Part shown: piece by piece, positions 31,771-40,470 of the stretch
How positions within the stretch are numbered: the first letter of the stretch is position 1
How the letters are laid out: each line of letters starts with the position of its first letter
DNA from: Planobispora rosea
GTDB lineage: Bacteria; Actinomycetota; Actinomycetes; Streptosporangiales; Streptosporangiaceae
Assembly: GCF_014648175.1 (NCBI RefSeq)
Contig: NZ_BMQP01000005.1
Span: 124,001 to 188,000, forward strand
Direction of reading: 5' to 3'
Length of the DNA: 64,000 bases
The notes under the pieces: generated by a model
What the model was told of the DNA's origin: nothing
The model's database searches: none
What the model saw: only the letters and a program-made list of their open reading frames with translations
Made by a program: the position numbers and the translations under genes

Positions 31771-33672
31771 ATGACGGCCCCTGACCCCAACGGCCCGGTG
31801 GCCCGGCTGCTGCGCTACGCCAACGAGGTCCACTCGCTGGCAGGCCGGTGCGGCAGGGCGGATCTGGCGGAAGTGCTGGCCGCCGCGGCGGCCCGGTGGA
31901 AGGACGAGTGCACCGACATCGTGGTCGCCGGGGCGCAGAAGCGCGGCAAGAGCCGGCTGATCAACACCCTGGTGGGCCACCCCGACCTGGTCCCCGTCGA
32001 CGCCGACGTGGCGACCAACTGCTTCCTGTCCCTGCGCCGCGGCCCCAAGCTGGCCGCCGTCGTCCACCGGAGCACCGACGCCGGTCTGGTCCAGACGCCG
32101 ATCACCGTCGAGTCGATCCCCGACTACGCCTCGATGCGCGGCGACGCCGGCAAGCGCCGCGACGTCGTCAGCGTGGACATCACCCTCGACAACCCCCTCC
32201 TCGACGGCCTGCGGCTGCTCGACACCCCCGGGGTGGACAGCCTGACCGTCGGGCACCGGCAGGTGACCGTGGCCATGCTCCAGCGGGCCGACGCCCTGCT
32301 GTTCACGCTCAGCGCGCAGGACCAGCCGGTGCTCCGGCACGAGCTGGAGTTCCTGGCCGAGGCCGCCGAACGGGTCCAGGCGATCGCGTTCGTGCTGACC
32401 AAGGTCGAGGACTCCGCCAACTGGCGGACCCTGATGGAGGAGAACCAGGCCCGCCTGAAGACCTTCGTCACCGAGGCCGTCGCGGAGAACCCGGCCCGGT
32501 CGGCGACGCTGACCCCGCTGCTGTCGGCGCCGTGGATCCCGGTGAGCTCCAAGCTCGCCGAGGCCGCCGAGGCCAAGCGCCGGGAGGGACGGCAGGAGCG
32601 CGCGGACGCCCTGCGCTCGCGCAGCGGCATGGACGTGCTGGAGCGGCATCTGCGGGGGTTCGCCGACGGCCGGGAGTTCGCGCGCGGCGCCACCGTGGTC
32701 AACGCCGCCCTGTCGGTCCTGGGCTCGCTGGGCACCGGGGCCAAGGACGACGTCGCCGCGGGCTCCGACGACGAGAACGACGTGGCCGCCCGGATGGCCC
32801 AGGTGGAGGCCGGGCTGGAGGAGCTGAACGAGCTGGCCGCCCGCCGCCGGGCGGGCGCGGTGGCCAACACCTTCCTCGGGCGCGAGGTGGCGGGCATCGT
32901 CGCGGCGCGGACGGCCGAGATCCGCCAGCCGTACGAGAACGCGATCGCCACGCTGAAGAAGCAGGACCAGATCGACCGGTACATGGCGGAGCTGCCGATG
33001 AGCGTGCAGCGCTCGCTGGAGGCCGCCTGGTCGCAGATCGTCTACGACGTGGAGATGCTGGCGCGGACCACTCTGGACGCCTTCGCCCGCGACCTCGGCC
33101 TGGACCCGGTGGACCTGGCCGCCGACCGGCGGATGATGCCGAACTTCTCTCAGGTCCAGGTCAGGAACGACTCCGGGCCCGAGGCCCCGGAGCAGGTGGA
33201 CATGGTCCGGGACGTGCTGCCGTCGGCCTCGATCGGGCTCTCCCTGGGCGGCTTCGCCGCGACGCTGCTCGGCCCGGTGGGCTTCATCCTGGTCGCCCCG
33301 GCGATCGGCGCGGCCATCTTCATGGGACGCCGTTCGATGGAGAAGGTCCAGCGCAACCAGGCGGCGCTGCGCACCGCGCTCCGCGACCAGTTCTCGCTGG
33401 TCTCCCGGGAGATGACCCTGGACCTGGAGCGGATGGTCGCCACCTGGCGGGTGAACGTGGAGCAGGCCGCGGACGAGAGCCTGATGCGGCGGCGCAAGGA
33501 GCTGGAGACCCGGCGCGCCGAGCTGAAGGCCGCCTCCGCGCGCTCGGCCGAGGAGCGCAAGAAGGCCCGGCAGTCCGGCCAGGACCGGATGGCCTCGATC
33601 GACACCCTCACCGCCCGCGGCCTGGAGCTCCGCAAGGAGCTCGCCGCCGCGGTGGCCGCCCTGGGCCGCTGA
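31771..33672 (+). CDS. Dynamin-like GTPase (IniA-like)
   Basis: 633-residue dynamin-family GTPase with a complete GTP-binding set: G1 GAQKRGKS at 54-61, G3 DTPG at 151-154, G4 LTKVED at 209-214. A long helical stalk follows (coiled-coil-like about 270-480), then a hydrophobic hairpin at about 484-520 (ASIGLSLGGFAATLLGPVGF and the segment after) that could insert into the membrane like the lipid-interacting loop of IniA, and a charged coiled-coil C-terminus rich in Lys/Arg/Glu. Second gene of the dynamin operon; the pairing and length match IniA of mycobacteria. Confidence 0.9.
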   Translation: MTAPDPNGPVARLLRYANEVHSLAGRCGRADLAEVLAAAAARWKDECTDIVVAGAQKRGKSRLINTLVGHPDLVPVDADVATNCFLSLRRGPKLAAVVHRSTDAGLVQTPITVESIPDYASMRGDAGKRRDVVSVDITLDNPLLDGLRLLDTPGVDSLTVGHRQVTVAMLQRADALLFTLSAQDQPVLRHELEFLAEAAERVQAIAFVLTKVEDSANWRTLMEENQARLKTFVTEAVAENPARSATLTPLLSAPWIPVSSKLAEAAEAKRREGRQERADALRSRSGMDVLERHLRGFADGREFARGATVVNAALSVLGSLGTGAKDDVAAGSDDENDVAARMAQVEAGLEELNELAARRRAGAVANTFLGREVAGIVAARTAEIRQPYENAIATLKKQDQIDRYMAELPMSVQRSLEAAWSQIVYDVEMLARTTLDAFARDLGLDPVDLAADRRMMPNFSQVQVRNDSGPEAPEQVDMVRDVLPSASIGLSLGGFAATLLGPVGFILVAPAIGAAIFMGRRSMEKVQRNQAALRTALRDQFSLVSREMTLDLERMVATWRVNVEQAADESLMRRRKELETRRAELKAASARSAEERKKARQSGQDRMASIDTLTARGLELRKELAAAVAALGR

Positions 33673-33721
33673 GCCGCGGCTCGCGCAGCGCACGGGGTAC
33701 GGCCGCGGGACGCGGCCGGGA

Positions 33722-33756
33722 CCGGGGCCGGGACGCAGCCGGCGTCCCGGCCCCGG
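33722..33756. terminator. Bidirectional hairpin between dynamin and HxlR genes
   Basis: Perfect 15-base arms CCGGGGCCGGGACGC (33722-33736) and GCGTCCCGGCCCCGG (33742-33756) with a 5-base loop lie between the converging second dynamin gene and the HxlR-type gene. Confidence 0.75.
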
Positions 33757-33798
33757 CCGGTTCGGGCCTCGGTTCGCGCGGTCCTGCCCGCCGTCCCG

Positions 33799-34302
33799 TC
33801 ACCGTCGGTCGACGTGTTCTTCCTCGGCGGCCGCGGCGTAGGCGGCGTCGAGGCGCTCGAGCGGGCCTGGACCGTCGTGCGGCTTCGGCGGGGCGCCGAG
33901 GTGGCGGACGCGCAGCTCGTCCATGAGCTCCTCGATGAACGCCGGGCCCTCATCGCGCATGAGCTGCTGCCGGCTGCGGAGCTCGGCGCTGCCCTGGCAC
34001 CAGTCGAGGCCCCAGTTGCCGAGGGCGTAGATGATCGGAAGAGTCTGGATGCCGGCCTCGGTGAGGCTGAAGCGCGCGCGCTGCCCGCGGGCCGCGGTGC
34101 CGCGGGTGAGGATCCCCGCGTCGATGAGCCGTTTGAGGCGGTCGGCGAGGATGTTCGAGGCGATGCCCTCGATCGACCCGGTGAGTAGCGCGCGGAAGTG
34201 GCGGCGGTCGCCGAAGATGACGTCGCGCAGCACCAGCAGCGACCAGCGATCTCCGAGCACCTCGACGGCGGCGTTGACCGGACACCCGGACCGTGGTTCC
34301 AC
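33799..34302 (-). CDS. HxlR-family transcriptional regulator
   Basis: 167-residue winged-helix regulator: the family N-terminus CPVNAAVEVLGDRWSLLVLR (cysteine at residue 7), then DVIFGDRRHFRALL, the recognition-helix region IASNILADRLKRLID and wing RARFSLTEAG, followed by a helical extension. GTG 34302 has a strong AAGGAGGA site 5 bases upstream and gives the usual family start. It is divergent from the RibD-fold/metallo-hydrolase gene pair, with an inverted-repeat operator in between, and most likely represses them and itself. Confidence 0.9.
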   Translation of the reverse strand: MEPRSGCPVNAAVEVLGDRWSLLVLRDVIFGDRRHFRALLTGSIEGIASNILADRLKRLIDAGILTRGTAARGQRARFSLTEAGIQTLPIIYALGNWGLDWCQGSAELRSRQQLMRDEGPAFIEELMDELRVRHLGAPPKPHDGPGPLERLDAAYAAAAEEEHVDRR

Positions 34303-34336
34303 GATTCCTCCTTGACAGGCATTTCGCCCCCCACAA

Positions 34337-34361
34337 TAGTGATTGCAAAATGCAAGCACTA
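34337..34361. promoter_or_regulatory. HxlR operator-like inverted repeat
   Basis: TAGTG at 34337 with inner TTGCA and the mirrored TGCAA and CACTA ending at 34361 form a 25-base interrupted palindrome between the HxlR gene and the RibD-fold gene. It overlaps the region where both promoters must lie. Confidence 0.6.
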
Positions 34362-34378
34362 GAGGGGAAGGAGGACCG

Positions 34379-34975
34379 ATGGGCCGCTTCGTCTATTCGA
34401 TGCAGGTCTCCCTCGACCTGCGGATCGAGCAGGTCCCGGGGGACAACGGCGCAGGCGAGTGGCTGCGCATCGGCGAGGAACTGCACCGCGAGGCCAACGC
34501 GCGGACACAGGCGCTCGCGCTCATCGTCCACGGCCGGGTCTATTACGAGGTCATGGAGGAGTACTGGCCACGGGCGCGCGAGGACGCGTCGCTGCCGGAT
34601 TTCATGCGTGAGTACGGCGAGATCTGGACCGCCAAGCCCAAGGTGCTCGTCTCCCGCACCCGCCGCAGCGCCGATCACAACACCCGGATCATCGGCGGAG
34701 ACGACGCGATCGGGCAGCTCGCCGCCCTGCGGGCCGAAACCGACGGCACCATCGGGGTCGGCGGCGCGGCGCTCGCCACGCAGCTGCTCCGGGCCGGGCT
34801 CCTCGACGAGCTGCTGCTCTTCACCCACCCCGCGATCCTCGGCTTCGGCAGGCCGCTGTTCGACGACTACGACCTGCCGATCGACCTCGGCCTGCTGGAG
34901 CAGCGATCGTTCGAGCAGGGCGTCACGATGCACCGCTACGCCGTCCGGGACGCGAAGGGGGCGGGCTCATGCTGA
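34379..34975 (+). CDS. Dihydrofolate reductase / RibD C-terminal-fold protein
   Basis: 198-residue NADPH-binding reductase-fold protein of the RibD-C/DHFR-like family common in actinobacteria. It starts GRFVYSMQVSLDLRIE (where the family usually has SxDG), then LIVHGRVYYEVMEEYWP, PKVLVSRTRR and the glycine-rich GTIGVGGAALATQLLRAG nucleotide-binding segment. True dihydrofolate or pyrimidine reductase activity is not assured; most such proteins are uncharacterised. ATG 34379 has GGGGAAGGAGG upstream. Its end overlaps the next gene's start by 7 bases. Confidence 0.82.
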   Translation: MGRFVYSMQVSLDLRIEQVPGDNGAGEWLRIGEELHREANARTQALALIVHGRVYYEVMEEYWPRAREDASLPDFMREYGEIWTAKPKVLVSRTRRSADHNTRIIGGDDAIGQLAALRAETDGTIGVGGAALATQLLRAGLLDELLLFTHPAILGFGRPLFDDYDLPIDLGLLEQRSFEQGVTMHRYAVRDAKGAGSC

Positions 34976-35802
34976 GACAGGTCGCCGAGGGTGTGCTGGT
35001 CCACCAGAGCGAGTTCGTGCGGAGCAACGCCGTTGTCGTGCGGGGCCGGGCCGGTGTGCTGCTCATCGACCCCGGGGTGACCGGCTCCGAGATCGACTGC
35101 CTCGCGGACGACCTGTCCGATTTGGGGCAACCCGTCGTCGCGGGGTTCTCCACGCACCCGGACTGGGACCACCTGCTCTGGCACGCCCGGCTCGGCGAGG
35201 CGCCCCGTTACGGCACGGCGCGCTGCGCGGCCGCCGTCCGGGATCAGCTGTCGGACGCGGATGCGAAGGCCCGCATCGCCGAGCACCTGCTCGAGACGGA
35301 GATCGCCGGGCGGGTACCGCTGGACCTGCTCGGTCTCATCACCGGCCTGCCCGCCGAGGTGACGCGGATCCCCTGGGACGGCCCCGAGGTCCGGATCCTC
35401 GAGCACCAGGCGCACGCCCCGGGCCACGCTGCGCTGCTGATCGGGGAACACGGGGTCCTCGTCGCCGGCGACATGCTCTCCGACGTCCTGATCCCGATGC
35501 TCGACTGGGACGGCGCCGACCCGATCGAGGACTACCTCGCCGCGCTGCGGCTGCTGGAGGGCGTGGCGGGTGACGTCGACGCCGTCGTGCCGGGCCACGG
35601 TTCCGTCGGCGGAGCCGGCGAGGTGCAGGCCCGGATCGACCGGGATCGGGCGTACGTGCTCGCGTTGCGGGACGGCCGGGCCCCCGCCGATCCACGGATC
35701 GGCCCGTCGGCCGAGCCCGGCTGGGAGTGGGTGGGCGACGTGCATGAGGGACAGCTCCGCAGCCTCGTCCGGAGAAGCGGGCGCGACGGGACGCCCCGCT
35801 AG
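34969..35802 (+). CDS. Metallo-beta-lactamase-fold hydrolase
   Basis: 277-residue MBL-fold protein. The zinc ligands are in STHPDWDHLLWH (a variant HxxxDH; H62, D66, H67 approximate), HAPGHAALL, AGDMLSD and PGHGSVGG. The first histidine spacing fits the HxHxDH motif with Thr-His-Pro-Asp-Trp-Asp-His. Substrate is unknown; likely a small-molecule hydrolase. Co-transcribed with the RibD-fold gene under the divergent HxlR regulator, so the three form a self-contained cassette sitting between the dynamin and Hsp70 genes. Confidence 0.85.
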   Translation: MLRQVAEGVLVHQSEFVRSNAVVVRGRAGVLLIDPGVTGSEIDCLADDLSDLGQPVVAGFSTHPDWDHLLWHARLGEAPRYGTARCAAAVRDQLSDADAKARIAEHLLETEIAGRVPLDLLGLITGLPAEVTRIPWDGPEVRILEHQAHAPGHAALLIGEHGVLVAGDMLSDVLIPMLDWDGADPIEDYLAALRLLEGVAGDVDAVVPGHGSVGGAGEVQARIDRDRAYVLALRDGRAPADPRIGPSAEPGWEWVGDVHEGQLRSLVRRSGRDGTPR

Positions 35803-35848
35803 CGATCAGGTCGCGCCACCGGGTGGAGGCGTCGGCCCCTCCGCGCCG

Positions 35849-38347
35849 TCAGAGCGGTAGATGCACCAGGGTGGCGGGCTGGTCGCGGGCGGTCCCGGCC
35901 GCGTCGTCGGGGTGGTGCAGGCACAGCAGGCCCGTGGGGATCCGGGCGACCGGCTCGAACGTCCCCGGGGTGCGGTGCACCTCCCGCGCGCCCGCGGGGG
36001 TGACGTGCAGCAGCCGGCTCCTCCCGGCGTCCCGCATGGTCATCCACATGGAGTCGCCGTCAGCGATCATCCGCGGACGCTCCCAGCGGTGCCGGGAGGT
36101 GAGGTGGCCCGACAGGGCCGCCGACTGCTTGCCCATCAGGAAGTCCACCGCGTGGGTCCGCTCGTTGAAGACCCCGACCGACCAACCCCTGGCGGGGCTC
36201 ACCTGGTCGGCGCTGATCGCGTAGATGTGGTTGCCCGCCGGGAACCAGCGCAGCGCGCCGCCACGCGGGCGCGGCATGACCAGGGTGGTCCGCCCGTCGG
36301 CGGTGTCGGCCTCCAGCCCCGCCGAGCTGGCCGTGAACCATCGCCCCTTGTGCAGGACCACCTGGTGGAGCCAGCTGCGTCCGGGCTCGCGCACGGTCGG
36401 GCGCACGATGCCGCCCGGATCGATCAGGCAGAGCACCTGCCACGGCCGGAAGCCCTCGTGGCGGTTGGCGAACAGCGGCTTGTTGCTGCCGAACTGGCCG
36501 AGCACCACGGTGCAGCCCGGCGCGCCCACCGAGGGCGCGGGCTCGGTGCCGCTGGGCCCCTCCTGGTCGATCAGGCGCCGCGTCCGGTTGTCCTCGTTGA
36601 CGAACCACTGGGCGTAGGGGCCGAGGTCGCGGGGGACGGCCTCCGGGAAGAACCCGCCGCCCAGGTTGAGCTCGATCATCGCCAGGTGACCGGTCTCCCC
36701 CCAGGGCAGGCCCACCGTGCCGTCCACCGCGATGACCTGCCGGGGCTGGTAGAAGACCCACGCGACCGGGCCGTGGGCCAGGACCGTCGGGTTGCCCCAC
36801 ATCTGCAGCGGCTGCGTGGTCCGTACGGTCAGCTCCGGGGTGAGCGTGCGGACCAGCACCTGCGCCGGTCCCACCTGCTCCACCGTGGCCACGCCCTCGC
36901 CCGTGGCGGCCCACTCCACCAGCCTGCCGAAGGGGAGCTCCCGGTCGTAGCGCCCGCCCAGCCCGTCCAGCCTGCGCAGGAAGTGGCCGCCGGGGAACGC
37001 CTGGTGGACGAAGATCCGGCCGCCTTCGGCACGGGCCTCCAGCACCCCGTCCATCACCTTCTCGATCCCCTGGACCGCGGGGCCGTCCGCCCCGGCGGCC
37101 CGGGAGGCCGGGGCCGCGGCGTGACCGGCCGCCGGGGCGGGCAGGGGGTGGCCTCCGGTGTGCCCGCCGGCGGGGGCGGCCGGGAGCGGGTGCCCGCCCG
37201 TGTGCACGGGCAGGGGGTGACCTCCCGTGCTCGCGGGCAGGGAGTGGCCTCCGGTGGACCGGCTGGGGTCGACCTTGAGCTTCCAGGCGAGCTGGGCGGC
37301 GCCGTACGCGACGACGATCTTCGGGTCGTCATAGGTCCGCACCAGCTCACCGTGGCGCTCGCGCACCACGTGCTGGACCAGCGGCATCCGGCTGGCGCCC
37401 CCGGTCATGAACACCGCGCCCAGCTCGTGGGCGCCGATCCCGGCGCTGCGGATGGTGTCGTCCAGGATGTCGACCGTCTTGACGATCTCGTCCCCGATGA
37501 GCCGCTCCAGGTCGTCCCTGGTGATGTGCACGTCCTCGTTGATGCCGACGACGTAGTGGGAGGAGGTGTCGAACTTCGACAGGGCCTCCTTGGCCTCCCG
37601 GGCCATCTTGAACAGGTCGGCGGCATAGCTCGCGTAGCGGCGCTCCGGGTTGGTCGTCACCTGCGTCCACCACTCGGCGTCGAAGCGCTCGATCTGCTCT
37701 CCGAGGAAGGCGAACACCCGCTCGTCGAAGCCCTCGCCGCCGATCTCGTCGCTGCCGCCCGGCTCGCCGACGACCTTGAAGTCGCTCCCGTCCACGGTGA
37801 GCACGGCGGCGTCGAACGTGCCGCCGCCCAGGTCGTAGACGGCCAGGTGCGAGCCGGCCGCCACCCGCCCGGCGGAGGCGAAGTAGCGCGCCGAGGCCAC
37901 GGGCTCGTCGATGAGGACGATCCGCACGCCGCGCACGACCTTCTTGGCCGCCGCCACCAGCACCGCCTTGCGCTCCTCGCTCCAGGCGACCGGGTGGGTC
38001 AGCGCGATGCAGTCCGGGGTCGCCCCGTCGAAGCGCCGCCGCCCCTCGCTCACGAACAGCTCCAGCAGCGCCGCCATGGCGTCGACGACGTCCACCGGGA
38101 CCCCGCCGAGCAGCATCTTCCCGCGGCCGACGTACCGTTTGGGGTTGCGCTCGACGCGCTCGGGGCTGATCGCGATCCCCCGCTGGGCGATCCGGCCCGC
38201 CACGAGGTTCCCGCGCTCGTCAAGCATGACCGCGGAGGGGATGCGCCTCTCCCCCTCCACCTCCAGGATGTCGAAGCGCCCCTCGGCGGCTATCACCCCG
38301 GCGGAGAAACTCGTCCCGAGGTCGACACCGAGGCACCACTGCGCCAT
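35849..38347 (-). CDS. Hsp70-like ATPase with non-canonical C-terminus
   Basis: 832 residues. The N-terminal part (1 to about 360) is an intact Hsp70/actin-fold ATPase: phosphate-1 loop VDLGTSFSAG at 8-17, a second phosphate loop YDLGGGTFDAAV near 170, adenosine site MTGGASRMPLVQ near 317. The Hsp70 substrate-binding domain is missing. Instead there is a His/Gly/Pro-rich linker (about 362-410) with repeated TGGHPLP, and a beta-rich C-terminal region (about 420-832) with repeated W/G strands (HGPVAWVFYQPRQVIAVDG, HKGRWFTASSAG, GDSMWMTMRDAG) suggestive of a beta-propeller. It probably couples ATP-driven conformational change to a recruitment domain. Likely works with the GrpE-like lipoprotein and the dynamins encoded nearby. 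Confidence 0.88.
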   Translation of the reverse strand: MAQWCLGVDLGTSFSAGVIAAEGRFDILEVEGERRIPSAVMLDERGNLVAGRIAQRGIAISPERVERNPKRYVGRGKMLLGGVPVDVVDAMAALLELFVSEGRRRFDGATPDCIALTHPVAWSEERKAVLVAAAKKVVRGVRIVLIDEPVASARYFASAGRVAAGSHLAVYDLGGGTFDAAVLTVDGSDFKVVGEPGGSDEIGGEGFDERVFAFLGEQIERFDAEWWTQVTTNPERRYASYAADLFKMAREAKEALSKFDTSSHYVVGINEDVHITRDDLERLIGDEIVKTVDILDDTIRSAGIGAHELGAVFMTGGASRMPLVQHVVRERHGELVRTYDDPKIVVAYGAAQLAWKLKVDPSRSTGGHSLPASTGGHPLPVHTGGHPLPAAPAGGHTGGHPLPAPAAGHAAAPASRAAGADGPAVQGIEKVMDGVLEARAEGGRIFVHQAFPGGHFLRRLDGLGGRYDRELPFGRLVEWAATGEGVATVEQVGPAQVLVRTLTPELTVRTTQPLQMWGNPTVLAHGPVAWVFYQPRQVIAVDGTVGLPWGETGHLAMIELNLGGGFFPEAVPRDLGPYAQWFVNEDNRTRRLIDQEGPSGTEPAPSVGAPGCTVVLGQFGSNKPLFANRHEGFRPWQVLCLIDPGGIVRPTVREPGRSWLHQVVLHKGRWFTASSAGLEADTADGRTTLVMPRPRGGALRWFPAGNHIYAISADQVSPARGWSVGVFNERTHAVDFLMGKQSAALSGHLTSRHRWERPRMIADGDSMWMTMRDAGRSRLLHVTPAGAREVHRTPGTFEPVARIPTGLLCLHHPDDAAGTARDQPATLVHLPL

Positions 38348-38533
38348 TTCTCACTCCTCGTCGATGCGAACCCGATCATCCCGCATCCACCGGCCGGGGC
38401 CCTTCGCGGGGGGGCGGGGACCCAGGGAACGGTCCAGGGTGTGCGAAAGGGGCATCGGAGTGGATCCGGAACAGCAACCATCTTCCTACGACCCACCGAG
38501 AGCTCAGGATGTTTCCGCTTTTGGCTGGTTTTT

Positions 38534-39466
38534 TCAGTCTCCGGTGGTTCCGCTGTCGGGGCGGGCGGCCAGAGCCGCCAGGACGCGGGCGAACTCCGGC
38601 GGCGGGGCCACCACCAGCCGGGTCTGCCCCTCCTGGCTGACCAGGTCGGCCCGGATCAGGGTCAACCGGCCGCCGTGCCACCAGTAGACGTACGGGCTGA
38701 GCGGGTCGTCGCCCCGCTCGAACTCCTGCAGGGCGAGCAGCCGCAGCCGCTCGATCGCCCGGACGACGCCGATGCCCTCGATCGGGTGCACGACCAGGGT
38801 CGCCGGGTCGGGCAGGACGACCAGCACACCGTCGGCCGGCACGGACAGGTAGTCGTCCAGGCGGCGCAGGTGGGCGGTGGCGCAGGCGGTGGGTCCGGTC
38901 AGCCGCCGGACCGGCACGCCGCCGAGGTCCTCCTCGGTCACCGTGAGCCGCTCGTCCTGGCGGGCGTTGTCCAGGGCCAGGTCCAGCGCCTGGGCGGCCG
39001 TCACCGGCCAGCAGCGGACCTCCTCCGGCCGGACGGGGCGTCCGCCGGTGCCGTACCCGACCGTCAGCACCTCGACCAGGTCGGCGGTGAGGTGGCGGCC
39101 GACCACCCGGGCCGAGGCCAGGTCGTCGTCGGGCTGGATGCGGGTCCGCAGCAACGGGCGGACCTGGGACAGGTCGCAGGCGTCCAGCGGCTCGTCCAGC
39201 GTGGCCAGGGTGTGCGCCAGGTGTTCGGAGACGAGCATCGGCCAGTCCTCGCGGGAGCGGCGGCCCGCCTCGGCGCGCAGTCCGGTCAGCCGTACCGTGA
39301 TCTCGCGCGGGCCGGACAGGGTGAGCGTGCCGCCGTCGGGGGCGAAGGAGCAGCCGTAGCCGAGGGAGTCGGCGACCAGTCCCAGCAGGGAGTCGAGGTC
39401 GACGTCCTCGATCCGACGCGGGGGCGTCTCGGCCCTCCGGTCGCGACGCCGCCGGAACAGCCTCAC
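38534..39466 (-). CDS. Conserved-looking protein of unknown function
   Basis: 310-residue soluble protein, Arg-rich at the start (MRLFRRRRDRRAE). The middle (VTAAQALDLALDNARQDERL, then two beta-rich parts with DDYLSVPADGVLVVLPDP) vaguely resembles DUF1444-type proteins, which also have an Asn-containing helix at this place; I would not assign it. The GTG at 39466 is the only good start. It precedes the Hsp70-like gene on the same strand with a 186-base gap and may belong to the same functional locus. Confidence 0.65.
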   Translation of the reverse strand: MRLFRRRRDRRAETPPRRIEDVDLDSLLGLVADSLGYGCSFAPDGGTLTLSGPREITVRLTGLRAEAGRRSREDWPMLVSEHLAHTLATLDEPLDACDLSQVRPLLRTRIQPDDDLASARVVGRHLTADLVEVLTVGYGTGGRPVRPEEVRCWPVTAAQALDLALDNARQDERLTVTEEDLGGVPVRRLTGPTACATAHLRRLDDYLSVPADGVLVVLPDPATLVVHPIEGIGVVRAIERLRLLALQEFERGDDPLSPYVYWWHGGRLTLIRADLVSQEGQTRLVVAPPPEFARVLAALAARPDSGTTGD

Positions 39467-39506
39467 GCGTCAATCCCCTCTGCCGGTTTCCTTCCGCCCG
39501 TATCTT

Positions 39507-40439
39507 CTAGCCTGCCCCCTCACGATTGCGGATCGACCAGGTCAGAGAGCACGATTCAGCATCAATAACACCAAGAGCCCCCATTGGCAGCGTGAACTGG
39601 GGCGTTCCATGCCCAACGGGTAGCCCGCCGATGACCGGGACCCCGAGCGGCCCGAGCCGTTCCTCCAGCACCGGATAGGGGTCGTCGCACTCCACCCACG
39701 AGCCCAGCGCGAACCCCGCCGCCCCGTCCAGCGCGCCCGCCTGGAGCAGCTGGGTGAGCATGCGGTCGATCCGGTAGGGCGCCTCGCAGACGTCCTCCAG
39801 CAGCACGATCCGCCCCCGGGCGTCCAGCTGGTACGGCGTGCCGCACAGCGCCGCCAGCAACGACAGGTTCCCTCCGGTGATGGGCGCCTCGACGGCGCCC
39901 GCGACGATCACCCTGTCGCCGGTGACGGGCGGGGCGTCGCCGAACAGGGCCGCGGTGAAGTGCGTGAAGGTGCGGGGCTCGGGTCCGTCCGGGTCGCTGA
40001 TCGTGGCGCAGGCCGGCATGGGCCCGAACCAGGTCACGACGCCGAGCTCGACGTCGAACGCCCGGTGCAGGGCGGTGACGTCGCTGGACCCGGCCAGGAT
40101 CTTCGGTCCCGCGGCCCGCATGGCGTCCCAGTCGATCAGGTCCAGGATCCGGGTGGCGCCGTAACCGCCCCGCGCGCACAGCACGGCCGCGACCGCGGGA
40201 TCGCACCAGGCGTCCTGGAGGTCGGCCGCCCGCCCCGCGTCGGACCCGGCCAGGTAGCGGTCGCGCTCCAGCACGTGCGCGCCCGTGACGACCTTCAGGC
40301 CGAGATCGCGCAGCACCCGGACACCGCGCGCCAGCCGCACGGGGTCGGGCGGCCCGCACGGGGCGACCACCGCGACGGTGTCCCCGGAGCTCAGGGCGGC
40401 AGGAACGCTCGCCTGATTGGGCGTGGCCGGTTCGTTCAT
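39507..40439 (-). CDS. LD-carboxypeptidase (peptidase family S66)
   Basis: 310-residue serine peptidase that removes the terminal D-alanine of peptidoglycan tetrapeptides (muramoyltetrapeptide carboxypeptidase, LdcA-like; MccF-type self-immunity hydrolases belong to the same family). Motifs: ARGGYGATRILDLIDWD, the nucleophile serine in AGSSDVTALH, CEAPYRIDRML and the late histidine in GLPVGHGTPQF. ATG 40439 was chosen as the start giving VAVVAPCGPPDP near the N-terminus, as in the family. Cytosolic. It is divergent from a sulfotransferase gene with 31 bases between. Confidence 0.9.
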   Translation of the reverse strand: MNEPATPNQASVPAALSSGDTVAVVAPCGPPDPVRLARGVRVLRDLGLKVVTGAHVLERDRYLAGSDAGRAADLQDAWCDPAVAAVLCARGGYGATRILDLIDWDAMRAAGPKILAGSSDVTALHRAFDVELGVVTWFGPMPACATISDPDGPEPRTFTHFTAALFGDAPPVTGDRVIVAGAVEAPITGGNLSLLAALCGTPYQLDARGRIVLLEDVCEAPYRIDRMLTQLLQAGALDGAAGFALGSWVECDDPYPVLEERLGPLGVPVIGGLPVGHGTPQFTLPMGALGVIDAESCSLTWSIRNREGAG

Positions 40440-40470
40440 CCGGCAAACGGTGCCACACTGGGGGTCAGAT

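Noticed and set aside
29641..33693. Very long open frame on the minus strand across the dynamin genes
   Set aside because: It is the antisense of the two dynamin genes; GC-rich third positions remove stops from the opposite strand. Composition is Arg/Gly/Ala-rich without any domain.
35861..39568. Long open frame on the plus strand opposite the Hsp70-like gene
   Set aside because: Antisense to the Hsp70-like gene and its upstream neighbour; no recognisable motif and the minus-strand genes have clear motifs.
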